From NCBI RefSeq assembly GCF_002410825.1, contig NZ_DHOS01000062.1:62001-126000 (forward strand): 64,000 nucleotides of DNA, read 5' to 3'. A program made the translations under genes and the position numbers. The notes under the pieces are model-generated. The model searched no databases, was not told the DNA's origin, and worked only from the letters and a program-made list of their open reading frames with translations. The first letter of the stretch is position 1. Each line of letters begins with the position of its first letter. The stretch comes from Proteiniphilum sp. UBA5384. GTDB taxonomy: Bacteria > Bacteroidota > Bacteroidia > Bacteroidales > Dysgonomonadaceae. Below are positions 25,055-34,288 of this stretch, piece after piece.

Positions 25055-25062
25055 TATCTTTG
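25055..25062 (+). promoter_or_regulatory. -7 box TATCTTTG upstream of the second ECF sigma gene
   Basis: TATCTTTG matches TAnnTTTG 86 bases before the sigma start. GTCAAAA (25021-25027) and TTTTGAC (25038-25044) form a perfect seven-base inverted repeat just upstream, where a -33 element or a regulator site would sit. Function of the repeat is unproven. Confidence 0.5.
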
Positions 25063-25148
25063 TCTGATTTGGCATTTTAAAGATGAAAGCCTCATGAAAC
25101 ACTATAAGGCTGTGACCGGGTAATTGAAATGAATAAACATTTTACTAA

Positions 25149-25685
25149 ATGGATACAGAATTATACAAGAAAGAATTTGAAGAAATCTTTATTCAGCATT
25201 TTCCGAAAGTCAGAACGTTTGCGGCCATTCTTCTTAAATCGGAACAGGAAGCTGAAGATATAGCACAGGATATTTTTGTGAAATTATGGGAACAACCTGA
25301 TTTATGGGAAAAAAATCTTGTGAGAAACTACCTGTATACCATGGTAAAAAATCATATTTTCAATCGTATTAAACGGAAAAATATTGAATCCAAATATCTA
25401 TATTCTCAAATAAACTCGCATTCATTGACTGAAATGGAGGAATTCAAAGATCCCTTGAATGAAATATATCATGAAGAATTACAACTATTATTGAAATTAG
25501 CATTGGAGCAGATGCCCGATAAGCGAAGACAAGTATTCGAGATGAGTCGGTTCATGCATTTAAGCAACCATACTATCGCTGAAAAAATGGATTTATCGAT
25601 AAGAACAGTGGAACAACATATCTATTTAGCCTTAAAAGATCTCAAGAAAATTATTCTTATTGCACTTTTTTTCATAAAATTTTAA
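25149..25685 (+). CDS. ECF sigma factor of the second tandem PUL
   Basis: This 178-residue ECF sigma factor has region 2 (HFPKVRTFAAILLKSEQEAE then DIAQDIFVKLWEQPDLW) and region 4 (LSNHTIAEKMDLSIRTVEQH). It is clearly paralogous to the protein at 13348, sharing most blocks including QMPxxRRxxFEMSR. It should pair with the FecR at 25773 to control the SusC at 26917. Region 4 differs in several recognition-helix positions (HLSNHTIAEKMD against GMTNQQIADRLH), which could separate the promoters served. Confidence 0.93.
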   Translation: MDTELYKKEFEEIFIQHFPKVRTFAAILLKSEQEAEDIAQDIFVKLWEQPDLWEKNLVRNYLYTMVKNHIFNRIKRKNIESKYLYSQINSHSLTEMEEFKDPLNEIYHEELQLLLKLALEQMPDKRRQVFEMSRFMHLSNHTIAEKMDLSIRTVEQHIYLALKDLKKIILIALFFIKF

Positions 25686-25772
25686 GTAGTCGCCCCTTCT
25701 CGATTGTATATTATTATAAACGGCAGAATATGTTGATTGATTGCATAACGCAACTTTTTAGAAGATGTAAGG

Positions 25773-26762
25773 ATGGGGAATTATTTTAACAAGATTATTG
25801 ATTTATTTGTAAAAACAGATGTGTCCGCGGATTTTCAGGCCGAGTTCCAGAAATGGCTCACCGCAGAGAAATTCTCCGAAGAAAAAGACAGTGCATTAAA
25901 AAGCTTATGGCAAAAAACGGAGGAAGGCAATTTTGCCGGAATTTCATCTCAAACACAACAATCGTTGGGAGAAGTCCATAAGAAGATCAAACAACGTCAA
26001 CGCAAGGTCAATATCAGATTCCTCCATTTCTGGCAGGTATCGGCCGCCTGCTTAACGATTGCCCTGCTCTCTACCCTCTATTTTGCAATAAACAAAAAAT
26101 CAGTGAATGCCGATCTCATAGAACAATATACTCCTATCGCCGAAATAACCCACCTGACCTTGCCTGACGGGACACAGGTACAGCTGAACTCTACAGCTAC
26201 CTTATTCTATCCCGAACAGTTTACAGGAGAAACCAGGAGTGTCTATTTAATCGGAGAAGCTAATTTTAAAGTGTCGAAAAATAAGAAGCAACCTTTTATC
26301 GTAAAATCCAATGACTTACAGGTAACAGCCTTAGGAACCGAATTCAATATGCAAGTATACCCCGGAAATCCAATCCTTTCCACTACTCTACTCTCAGGAA
26401 GTGTAGAAGTGAGATTCAACAACATGACTACAACACACATACTAAAACCTAATGAACAGCTGATATATAACAAACAGACAAAAGAAGATGCAATTAATTA
26501 TCCCGATATCGGGGATATCACAGCATGGCAAAGAGGCGAATTGGTATTCAAGTCGGTGACCCTGAAAGAGATATTTACAGTACTGGAGCGCAAATATCCA
26601 TATACCTTTGTCTATGCATTGAATAGCCTGAAAGATGACAAGTACATGTTCCGCTTCAAGGAGAAGACTTCACTGGAAGAGGTGATGGACATTATTATAG
26701 GAGTAGCCGGCAATATCAGATATAGCATAGAAGGTGATAAATGCTATATATCCCCTTTATGA
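25773..26762 (+). CDS. FecR-family anti-sigma factor with DUF4974 domain (PUL copy 2)
   Basis: This 329-residue protein has a cytoplasmic N-terminus, one membrane helix at about residues 84-106, a FecR domain (LTLPDGTQVQLNSTATLFYP, VYLIGEANFKV, LQVTALGTEFNM) and a C-terminal DUF4974 region (FKSVTLKEIFTVLERKYPYT). It is the anti-sigma partner of the factor at 25149, 87 bases upstream, and relays the signal from the STN domain of the SusC that follows. It is paralogous to the FecR at 14039 throughout. Confidence 0.93.
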   Translation: MGNYFNKIIDLFVKTDVSADFQAEFQKWLTAEKFSEEKDSALKSLWQKTEEGNFAGISSQTQQSLGEVHKKIKQRQRKVNIRFLHFWQVSAACLTIALLSTLYFAINKKSVNADLIEQYTPIAEITHLTLPDGTQVQLNSTATLFYPEQFTGETRSVYLIGEANFKVSKNKKQPFIVKSNDLQVTALGTEFNMQVYPGNPILSTTLLSGSVEVRFNNMTTTHILKPNEQLIYNKQTKEDAINYPDIGDITAWQRGELVFKSVTLKEIFTVLERKYPYTFVYALNSLKDDKYMFRFKEKTSLEEVMDIIIGVAGNIRYSIEGDKCYISPL

Positions 26763-26916
26763 TAAATAATCACTTTACAATTAAATTTATTTTATGATAT
26801 GGATACATCTTAATTAAAAGAGGAACCGGAATAAAGTGGCACCTTTATTCCGGAAAAAGAAGCGTTAGAGTTATACTCTTTAAAATAAAGTCAAATTTCT
26901 AATCTAACACTACGAA
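26763..26916 (+). promoter_or_regulatory. Conserved hairpin-rich leader between fecR and susC (copy 2)
   Basis: The same ordered blocks as in copy 1 occur here: ATGGATACATC (26799-26809); a hairpin of CCGGAATAAAG (26826-26836) and CTTTATTCCGG (26843-26853), longer and perfect here; AGAGT/ACTCT (26867-26879); and TCTAATCTAACACTA (26898-26912), ending four bases before the ATG. Both stems are kept although their loops differ (the first stem pairs 8 bp in copy 1 and 11 bp here), which fits an RNA element. The position fits a transcript leader of susC or a terminator/antiterminator between fecR and susC. Confidence 0.62.
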
Positions 26917-29900
26917 ATGAATTTTAAAGTTATGAATTTTTTTCACATGAAAAAGGAAAAACACCTGTTTTTCATCTTTTTTCTCTGTTTTATTGCTTCG
27001 CAGACATTGCTGTTTGCCCAAAACGGCACTTTAATAACCATAAAGCAAAACAATATCTCAGTTATTGAAGCACTACAGGCAGTCGAAACTCAGTCCAGGA
27101 TGTCTGTAGCTTACAATGAATCGCAATTAAAGAACCGGAAGGCTCTGAATCTAAACATCGACAATCAGCAATTAGAAGAAGCCCTGAACCAAATATTGAA
27201 AGAAACGGGATTCACCTATCAGTTAAAAGACAATCTTATTGCGATTGTCCCCGCCCGACAAAACATTCAAAGATGGATCAGCGGTACAATTGTCGATGAA
27301 AACGAAGACCCTGTTATCGGAGCAAACATCGTAGAAAAAGGTACAACCAATGGGACCATCACCGATATCAATGGGAAATTCTCATTGGAGGTACCCGAAA
27401 ATGCAACGTTACAAATCTCTTATATCGGCTATCTGGGACAAAATATCAGCGTAAGAGGGAAAACAAATTTCAATATTATCCTGAAAGAAGATACCCAAAC
27501 ATTAGATGAGATTGTTGTGACGGCCCTGGGTTTAAAACGTTCGGAAAAAGCTCTTAGCTACAACCTGCAACAGGTGACAAATGAAGATCTGACTACCGTC
27601 AAAAATGCGAACTTCATCAATTCCCTTACAGGAAAAGTAGCCGGTGTACAGATCAATTCGAGCGCTGCAGGACCGGGTTCCGCAGCAAAAGTGGTTATGA
27701 GAGGAACAAAATCAATCTCACTTAGCAACAACGCTTTATACGTGATCGATGGCGTCCCGATGAATAACTATATGGTAGGCGGAGGTAATGACCCCATGGC
27801 ATCACAACCCAATACCGAAAGCGCGGCAGATATCAATCCTGACGATATCGAAAGCATGTCTGTCCTTACAGGTGCATCTGCAGCTGCCCTTTATGGTTAT
27901 GAAGGAGCAAACGGAGTAGTACTGATTACCACCAAGAAAGGGCGGGCCGGAAAAACAACCTTGTCTTACAGCAATAACACGACATTCTCATCCGCCATGA
28001 AGATGCCGGAATTTCAAAACAGGTATGGCAATGTGGAAGGGTCTTCCACAAGTTGGGGAAATGCAACAGACTACAGGTTTAAACCCCGCAACTTCTTCAA
28101 TACGGGCAGTAATGTAGCCAATACCCTTTCCCTGTCGACTGGAAATGAGCAGAGCCAAAGCTATTTTTCTGTTTCGGCGAACAATGCTTCCGGTATACTC
28201 CCCAATAACGATTATGACCGTTATAATTTCACATACCGCAATACAACTTCATTCTTAAATGACCAACTCGTATTGGATGCCAATGTGAATTATATCATTC
28301 AGAAAAATAAAAATATGGTTTCCCAGGGACAATATTTCAACCCATTGCCATCTCTCTATCTTTTTCCCCGTGGCGAAGATTTCAGGGAAATACAATTATT
28401 TGAGCGCTACGACATGACAAGAGAAGTAAATACCCAGTTCTGGCCTTATGGCGATCAGGGACTTTCATTACAGAATCCCTATTGGATCATGAAGCGAATG
28501 AACAGAGAGATGGATAGGAAAAGATACATGCTCTCTGCCAGCCTCGCATATAATATAACAGATTGGCTGAACATTACCGGACGTGTAAACATCGACAACT
28601 CTTCTTTCCACAATACCGAGAAGCGTAAAGCAGGTACCTTGGCAACCTTTGCCGGACCAAAAGGACGCTATCGCTCCGAATTGCGCGACGAAAGACAAAC
28701 CTATGCGGATGTGATTGCCGGCATGGACAAGAGAGTCGATGAATTCACCTTCAATATCAATATAGGGGGATCTGTAAAGGACCGTCGCATGGAAAGCCAC
28801 CTCACCGAAGGCGACCTGGATAAAATCACCAACTGGTTCACCACAGAAAATATGAGTCGTGCGGTGGGAGTATTCAAACTCGATGATGATGGAATGAAAC
28901 GACAAACTCAATCAATTTTCGCCAATGCTGAGATCGGATACAACGATTATCTCTATCTTACACTCACAGGACGTAACGACTGGGATTCGGCTTTGGCATG
29001 GTCGTTATCGCCGGAGAGATCGTTCTTCTACCCATCCGTAGGGTTATCAGGACTTGTAAGCGAAATGGCTGAACTCCCCGGATGGTTTACCTATCTGAAG
29101 GCACGGGCATCTTATGCACGGGTAGGTAATTCGTACGATCCTTATCTGACCAGGGAATTTTATATCTATGACGAGCAGACCGACACGTATGCATTATCCA
29201 AAATAAGACCCAATTATAACCTGAAGCCGGAAAGGACCGACTCCTATGAAGCAGGTCTGAATATGAAGTTCTTTCGCAACACACTCTCTCTGGATGCAAC
29301 TTTCTACATATCAGACACCAAGAACCAAACACATCAGATCATTGAAGCCGCTGATTCTTATGACGGGAAACTAATCCAAGCAGGGAATGTCAGAAACTCC
29401 GGTGTAGAATTAGCATTGGGATATTCAAATAAATGGAATGATTTCTCATGGTCTTCCAATTACACTTTCACTTATAATAAAAATAAAATCACCCGCTTGT
29501 TGGATGATTCAGAAGAATATTCCGGAATTACCAGTTTCGACAAGGCTACCCTGGGTAGTACAGGCTCCCCTATCGTACGTATAACAAAAGGAGGCACCAT
29601 GGGTGATATCTATATGACTTCCGATTTCAAACGGGACAATAATGGCTATATTTATCTGGATCACGCCACATTACTTCCCTCGATGATCAGTCTCAATCCT
29701 GATGAATATGTGAAATTAGGCTCCCTGCTGCCTAAGTATAATATGGGATGGAGAAATTCATTTTCCTATAAAGGTATTCGACTGAGCGTCTTATTAAGCG
29801 GACGCTTTGGAGGACTGGTCGTATCGAACACGCAGGCAATTCTCGATCGTTATGGAGTATCCAAGCAGAGCGCTGACCTTCGTGAATCAGGAGGCGTAAC

Positions 29901-30225
29901 AATCAACGGACGGGAAATTGGTGCCGAGCAGTTTCTCAATGTCATAGGAGAAGGTACGGGAAAGGCCAATTATTATGTATATAAAGCCGATAACCTCCGA
30001 TTACAGGAAGTTAGTATTGAATATACCATTCCCAGGAGAAAAATGAATAATATAGCCGATGTAACGGTTGGACTTATCGGAAATAATCTGGCGTTACTCT
30101 ATTGTAAGGCTCCTTTCGACCCTGAAGTAGTTGCCTCTGCGACGAGCACTTATTATACCGGCGTAGACTTCTTTATGCAGCCAAGTTTGAGGAACATGGG
30201 ATTTAGTCTTAAGTTACAATTTTAA
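26917..30225 (+). CDS. SusC/RagA TonB-dependent receptor with STN signalling domain (PUL copy 2)
   Basis: This 1102-residue receptor has a signal peptide ending near LLFAQ, an STN domain (NNISVIDALQAVETQSRMS in copy form: QNNISVIEALQAVETQSRMS), a carboxypeptidase-like regulatory domain (ISGTIVDENEDPVIGANIVE), TonB box and plug (DEIVVTALGLKRSEKALSY, YVIDGVPMNN, VLTGASAAALYGYEGANGVV) and a barrel ending MGFSLKLQF. It is strongly similar to the receptor at 15181 in order and sequence. In-frame ATGs at 26917, 26932 and 26947 are possible starts; the last gives the most compact signal peptide, but the first is next to the conserved leader block. Confidence 0.94.
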   Translation: MNFKVMNFFHMKKEKHLFFIFFLCFIASQTLLFAQNGTLITIKQNNISVIEALQAVETQSRMSVAYNESQLKNRKALNLNIDNQQLEEALNQILKETGFTYQLKDNLIAIVPARQNIQRWISGTIVDENEDPVIGANIVEKGTTNGTITDINGKFSLEVPENATLQISYIGYLGQNISVRGKTNFNIILKEDTQTLDEIVVTALGLKRSEKALSYNLQQVTNEDLTTVKNANFINSLTGKVAGVQINSSAAGPGSAAKVVMRGTKSISLSNNALYVIDGVPMNNYMVGGGNDPMASQPNTESAADINPDDIESMSVLTGASAAALYGYEGANGVVLITTKKGRAGKTTLSYSNNTTFSSAMKMPEFQNRYGNVEGSSTSWGNATDYRFKPRNFFNTGSNVANTLSLSTGNEQSQSYFSVSANNASGILPNNDYDRYNFTYRNTTSFLNDQLVLDANVNYIIQKNKNMVSQGQYFNPLPSLYLFPRGEDFREIQLFERYDMTREVNTQFWPYGDQGLSLQNPYWIMKRMNREMDRKRYMLSASLAYNITDWLNITGRVNIDNSSFHNTEKRKAGTLATFAGPKGRYRSELRDERQTYADVIAGMDKRVDEFTFNINIGGSVKDRRMESHLTEGDLDKITNWFTTENMSRAVGVFKLDDDGMKRQTQSIFANAEIGYNDYLYLTLTGRNDWDSALAWSLSPERSFFYPSVGLSGLVSEMAELPGWFTYLKARASYARVGNSYDPYLTREFYIYDEQTDTYALSKIRPNYNLKPERTDSYEAGLNMKFFRNTLSLDATFYISDTKNQTHQIIEAADSYDGKLIQAGNVRNSGVELALGYSNKWNDFSWSSNYTFTYNKNKITRLLDDSEEYSGITSFDKATLGSTGSPIVRITKGGTMGDIYMTSDFKRDNNGYIYLDHATLLPSMISLNPDEYVKLGSLLPKYNMGWRNSFSYKGIRLSVLLSGRFGGLVVSNTQAILDRYGVSKQSADLRESGGVTINGREIGAEQFLNVIGEGTGKANYYVYKADNLRLQEVSIEYTIPRRKMNNIADVTVGLIGNNLALLYCKAPFDPEVVASATSTYYTGVDFFMQPSLRNMGFSLKLQF

Positions 30226-30239
30226 AAAGAGTTGAATCT

Positions 30240-31823
30240 ATGAAACAATATAATTTTAAAACAGTACCGGCCATTATATTAACATCACTGGTCATCCTGT
30301 TTATCATTTCATGTACCGGGAACTTTGAGGAACTGAATCTTCACCCGGCAAACCCTACAGAAGAAAACCTGACTGAATCGGAGAGACTCGGAAATCTATT
30401 CTCGTCCCTGATTTCAACAATGCATTACGCACAGGAGAATCGTAACCAGATGGTAGACCAGATGATAGGAAACCAATATGGAGGATATATGGTCACTACC
30501 AACAACTGGCAAGGGACTAATTTTGGCACATTTAATCCTTCTACCGACTGGGTGGACTACCCATTTAAAACGATCATGGTGGACTTTAACTCCAACTTTA
30601 TTAAAGTGAAGAAGGTCACAGAGTCCAAGGGCTATATCTATGGATGGGCTTCCATATTAAGGGTAGCCACCATGCTGCGCGTTACCGACATGTATGGACC
30701 TATCCCCTATTCTCAAATAGGACTTGTGGAGTCGGATGCCATAGCATATGATAATGTAAAGGATCTTTATCATAATATGATTTCAGATCTGGATAATAGC
30801 ATTGCACTCCTTATGAGCTATATGGCTGAAGCCACATCGAAAAGCCCCATGGCCGAATTTGATACAGTATACAATGGCGATTTTGAGAAATGGCTGAAAT
30901 TTGCCAATTCATTAAAATTTCGTATGGCAATACGTATTGCCGAAGTTGATACCGAATATGCAAAGGAGATAATGGCTGAAGCAATTGCAGGAGGCCCCAT
31001 AGAGAGCAATGGGGACAACGCATTTATTCCTACCGAAGATAATCCGTATTACAAAGCCTCACACTTGTGGAATGATTTAGCGGCAAGTGCCACGTTATCT
31101 GCTTTTATGAACGGGTATAATGATCCACGCAGACCGGTTTATATGACTATGGCCACCAGCACCGGCACTTATCAGGGTGTACGCATGGGAATTAACAACA
31201 TAAATAAGAACCTATATTCAAATAATGCATTTTTTTCTAAACCGGCATTTACGGCCAATTCACCCTTACCGGTATTCTGTGCTGCTGAAACGGCTTTCCT
31301 TAAGGCGGAAGCAGCTTTAAGAGGTTGGATACCGGGCGGGGATGCCATGGCCAAGAGTTACTATGAACAAGGAATTACATTGTCTATGGAACAGCATGGC
31401 GTAAACATAGGCAACTACCTGAATGGCACAACATCGGCGGCATCCTATAGGGATATGTTTTCCGGCGGAACAGTTTCAGTAGCCACACCTATTACAATAG
31501 CATGGTCTGACGCAGGGAGCACGCAAAACACCAAACTGGAAAAAATTATCACCCAAAAATGGTTGGCCAATTACCCTCTTGGTTTTGAGTCCTGGTGCGA
31601 CCACCGCCGCACAGGATTTCCCCAGTTTTTCCCGGCTGTGAACAATCTCAGTTCCAGTGGATTTATCGGAGCCGTAACCAATATACCATCCCGTATGGCA
31701 AGACGTTTACCGTTTCCCCAATCTCAATATCAAGGAAATAACGAAAATGTCCAGAAAGCAATACAAATGCTTGGCGGTGATGATGCAGCATATACAGATC
31801 TTTGGTGGGCAAAAAAACAATAA
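30240..31823 (+). CDS. SusD-like outer-membrane lipoprotein (PUL copy 2)
   Basis: This 527-residue lipoprotein (Cys25, FIISC) has SusD blocks ATMLRVTDMYGPIPYSQIG, WLKFANSLKFRMAIRIAE, ETAFLKAEAALRGW and IITQKWLANYPLGFESWCDH. They parallel the SusD at 18553 position by position. It is the lid of the SusC upstream (14-base gap). The ligand-binding region differs from copy 1 in many residues, consistent with a different glycan preference, though that cannot be settled by reading. Confidence 0.93.
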   Translation: MKQYNFKTVPAIILTSLVILFIISCTGNFEELNLHPANPTEENLTESERLGNLFSSLISTMHYAQENRNQMVDQMIGNQYGGYMVTTNNWQGTNFGTFNPSTDWVDYPFKTIMVDFNSNFIKVKKVTESKGYIYGWASILRVATMLRVTDMYGPIPYSQIGLVESDAIAYDNVKDLYHNMISDLDNSIALLMSYMAEATSKSPMAEFDTVYNGDFEKWLKFANSLKFRMAIRIAEVDTEYAKEIMAEAIAGGPIESNGDNAFIPTEDNPYYKASHLWNDLAASATLSAFMNGYNDPRRPVYMTMATSTGTYQGVRMGINNINKNLYSNNAFFSKPAFTANSPLPVFCAAETAFLKAEAALRGWIPGGDAMAKSYYEQGITLSMEQHGVNIGNYLNGTTSAASYRDMFSGGTVSVATPITIAWSDAGSTQNTKLEKIITQKWLANYPLGFESWCDHRRTGFPQFFPAVNNLSSSGFIGAVTNIPSRMARRLPFPQSQYQGNNENVQKAIQMLGGDDAAYTDLWWAKKQ

Positions 31824-31849
31824 GTGGATATTAAAAAAATATTACGACA

Positions 31850-32986
31850 ATGAATATACTGAATAAATCATTTTTATTTATCTGTATGTCTGTCCTGTTT
31901 ATTGGATGCAGTGACTGGACTGAAATGGAATCTATTAATGATACCGATCTGAATAAAACAGTAAAGACAGATGAGTATTATACCGCCCTTCGCGAGTGGA
32001 AGAATACCCCCGGTTTACCCCAGGTTTTTGTCTGGTTTGACAACTGGACCGGGGTCTCTCCCACAGGAGAGAATAGTCTCCGTGGACTCCCCGATTCGGT
32101 CACCATCGCTTCCAACTGGGGAGGGCACCCCAAATTTGAACTGAGCCCCGAACGAAAAGCCGATATGGAATACGTTCAAAAAGTGAAGGGGACAAAGGTA
32201 GTAGTAACCCTGTTTTCAGCAAGAGTGGGTGATGATATGCCCGAAGATCCAATCTATGATATAGGGAACAGTTCTGATGAAGCCGTTGTAAGGCCGGCAA
32301 TCCGCAAATACGCGGAAGCAATTTACGATGCAGTAATTGAAACTGGCTACGATGGTTTTGACTGGGATTATGAACCTTTTTATGGTGGCGAGCCCACGGC
32401 CTATCTATGGCGAAACGATGTACAAAGTAGAATTTTTGTTGAAGAACTGGGTTACTGGTTCGGTTCCGGCTCACAAAGAACAGACAGGGATGGGCGAAAA
32501 CCCGCCAAGCCGGGTCTGCTGTTCCTTATTGACGGAGAGGTTGGAATTGGCAAGAGAATGGGGAAAAACTGGGAATCGCAGTATGTAGATTATTATGTGC
32601 TTCAGGCATATGGCTCTACTACCGATGTCAACCGCACCTCCAGGGTCAGAGGGGTAATAGAAGATATGAGCGAACATATTGCTGCCGGAAGAATTACGCC
32701 CGAAGAAGTGGTGTATAAAACTATCCTTACCGAAAATTTCGAATCTTATGCCAACAGCGGGGGTGGATTCTTAGGGATGTCCCAATTTATCTATGATCCG
32801 GAGGGTATAAACCAACAGATTGGCGGATGTGGGCTCTATCGCTCAGGATTCGATTATACATCCAAAGGGCAGGGAGATTATGACGGTTCTCCCGAATATT
32901 ACTTCTTGCGGAAAGGTATCACCAATTTATACAGGATTTTTTATGAGAGATTAAATCCCACTCCTCCTGAAACGGAAGAAGAATAG
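31850..32986 (+). CDS. GH18 family lipoprotein with intact catalytic motif
   Basis: This 378-residue lipoprotein (Cys20, FIGCSDW) is one GH18 barrel. The catalytic motif GYDGFDWDYEP (D168, D171, D173, E175) is complete, and YYVLQAYGS supplies a typical later strand. GH18 enzymes cleave beta-1,4 GlcNAc linkages by substrate-assisted catalysis using the acetamido group. Many of the single-domain PUL forms act as endo-beta-N-acetylglucosaminidases on N-glycans or as chitinases. It directly follows SusD, in the same slot as the inactive copy at 20162. It is followed by the LamG lipoprotein. Exact substrate is inferred only. Confidence 0.88.
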   Translation: MNILNKSFLFICMSVLFIGCSDWTEMESINDTDLNKTVKTDEYYTALREWKNTPGLPQVFVWFDNWTGVSPTGENSLRGLPDSVTIASNWGGHPKFELSPERKADMEYVQKVKGTKVVVTLFSARVGDDMPEDPIYDIGNSSDEAVVRPAIRKYAEAIYDAVIETGYDGFDWDYEPFYGGEPTAYLWRNDVQSRIFVEELGYWFGSGSQRTDRDGRKPAKPGLLFLIDGEVGIGKRMGKNWESQYVDYYVLQAYGSTTDVNRTSRVRGVIEDMSEHIAAGRITPEEVVYKTILTENFESYANSGGGFLGMSQFIYDPEGINQQIGGCGLYRSGFDYTSKGQGDYDGSPEYYFLRKGITNLYRIFYERLNPTPPETEEE

Positions 32987-33033
32987 TCTTCACCTTGTAT
33001 CATTCAATAATTATTAATAGTAAAGATCTATTT

Positions 33034-34173
33034 ATGAGAAAAATATATATTATAAGTTTTGCGATTGTACTACTCGGTATGTTATTTTCCGGATGCGATG
33101 ATGCAGAGTATGAAATAATCGATAATAGCGTATATCTGGGGGATGCTGCGGGATCAACCAAATCAACAACGCTTACAATGGATGATGGAGTAGATATAAT
33201 TATCAATGTCCGTCTTGCCAAAAAAGTAGATAGAGATATCCAGGTTGAGATTCAACTGAATCCTTCTTTACTGGATACCCATAATGAAGTCAACAACAGT
33301 GAATATCACCCGGTTCCCGATTTTCAACTTCCCACAGGGGCCAAAGTTACCATTCCCGCCGGAGAAATAGGCGCTGTCTACACGATTAGGATTAATGATT
33401 TCGATACAGGCGGCAAACAATACGGGCTTGGCGTGGAACTGGGCAATGTCATTGCCGGTAATATAAAAAAGTCGGCCGCTCAGTCACAGTTCATTTACCT
33501 GTTAGCCAAGCCGCTCAATGTTTCCGTACCGGTATTAAATGGCTATAGCGGCATGATTACCACTGCTCCTGAGGCCAATTGGGGTATAACTACCGAACAA
33601 TGGTCTTTAGAATGCTGGACCCGCATGTCGGCATATAGTATAAATAATCAGGCAATTTTCAATACAGGCAGCGGAGATCATGAAATTTACATCCGTTTTG
33701 GCGATGCCAACAGGCCCTATAACTACCTGCAAATAAAGACTCTCGGTGGTCAGGTTCAAACTCCTTCGGATCTTCAGGCCAATAAATGGTATCACTGGGC
33801 CTTTGTGTATGATGGAACGACGTTGACCATTTTCCAGAATGGAGAAGAAAGGATAAAATTCGATCCTCCCGCACCCAAAGGAGGTTCTGTCCGTTTCGAT
33901 TATTTGGAGATGATCTCCAGTGGATCATATTTCAGGGATGAGTGCGCCATGAGTCAGGTCCGCCTCTGGAAAACAGCGATCTCACAAACCCAGATTAAGA
34001 ATAATATGTATTATTCGGTAAATCCAGCCAATCCTGATTTAATCGGATATTGGCCAATGGATGAAGGTGAGGGAAATGAATTTGCCGACATAACCGGAAA
34101 TGGACACGATGCAACCGCTGCTGCCGCTGTAGTGAAGAGATGGGAACCTAATATCCGTTTCGACCAACAGTAA
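33034..34173 (+). CDS. DUF1735 plus LamG-like lectin-domain lipoprotein (PUL copy 2)
   Basis: This 379-residue lipoprotein (Cys21, LFSGC) has DUF1735 (residues about 25-165) followed by a LamG-like domain (about 170-379) with WSLECWTRMSAYS, EIYIRFGDANRP, KWYHWAFVYDGTT, MSQVRLWKTAIS and LIGYWPMDEGEGNEFADITG. It mirrors the protein at 21222, including the RFGDANRP/RIGDANFP block. The frame is open upstream of 33034, but that start gives a proper signal peptide. No catalytic motif was seen; surface glycan binding is likely. Confidence 0.88.
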   Translation: MRKIYIISFAIVLLGMLFSGCDDAEYEIIDNSVYLGDAAGSTKSTTLTMDDGVDIIINVRLAKKVDRDIQVEIQLNPSLLDTHNEVNNSEYHPVPDFQLPTGAKVTIPAGEIGAVYTIRINDFDTGGKQYGLGVELGNVIAGNIKKSAAQSQFIYLLAKPLNVSVPVLNGYSGMITTAPEANWGITTEQWSLECWTRMSAYSINNQAIFNTGSGDHEIYIRFGDANRPYNYLQIKTLGGQVQTPSDLQANKWYHWAFVYDGTTLTIFQNGEERIKFDPPAPKGGSVRFDYLEMISSGSYFRDECAMSQVRLWKTAISQTQIKNNMYYSVNPANPDLIGYWPMDEGEGNEFADITGNGHDATAAAAVVKRWEPNIRFDQQ

Positions 34174-34238
34174 CCGGAAAAGGATTGCACTGACTATCAC
34201 CATGCCAAACATCGGGCATGTCAATGAAGTTAGTTATG

Positions 34239-34266
34239 GAGAGCGGCAAACTGTCGCTCTCTTTTA
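34239..34266 (+). terminator. Terminator inside PUL copy 2, before the DUF4838 gene
   Basis: GAGAGCG (34239-34245) pairs with CGCTCTC (34255-34261) and is followed by TTTT at 34262-34265. It lies 65 bases after the LamG gene. It may end the main PUL transcript or attenuate reading into the DUF4838 gene. Confidence 0.7.
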
Positions 34267-34275
34267 ATCATTATT

Positions 34276-34283
34276 TATATTTG
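34276..34283 (+). promoter_or_regulatory. -7 box TATATTTG next to the DUF4838 start
   Basis: TATATTTG matches TAnnTTTG and ends five bases before the ATG at 34289. If used, transcription would start at or near the start codon, giving a leaderless or nearly leaderless message. No -33 TTTG was found at the proper distance. Confidence 0.3.
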
Positions 34284-34288
34284 TAATT

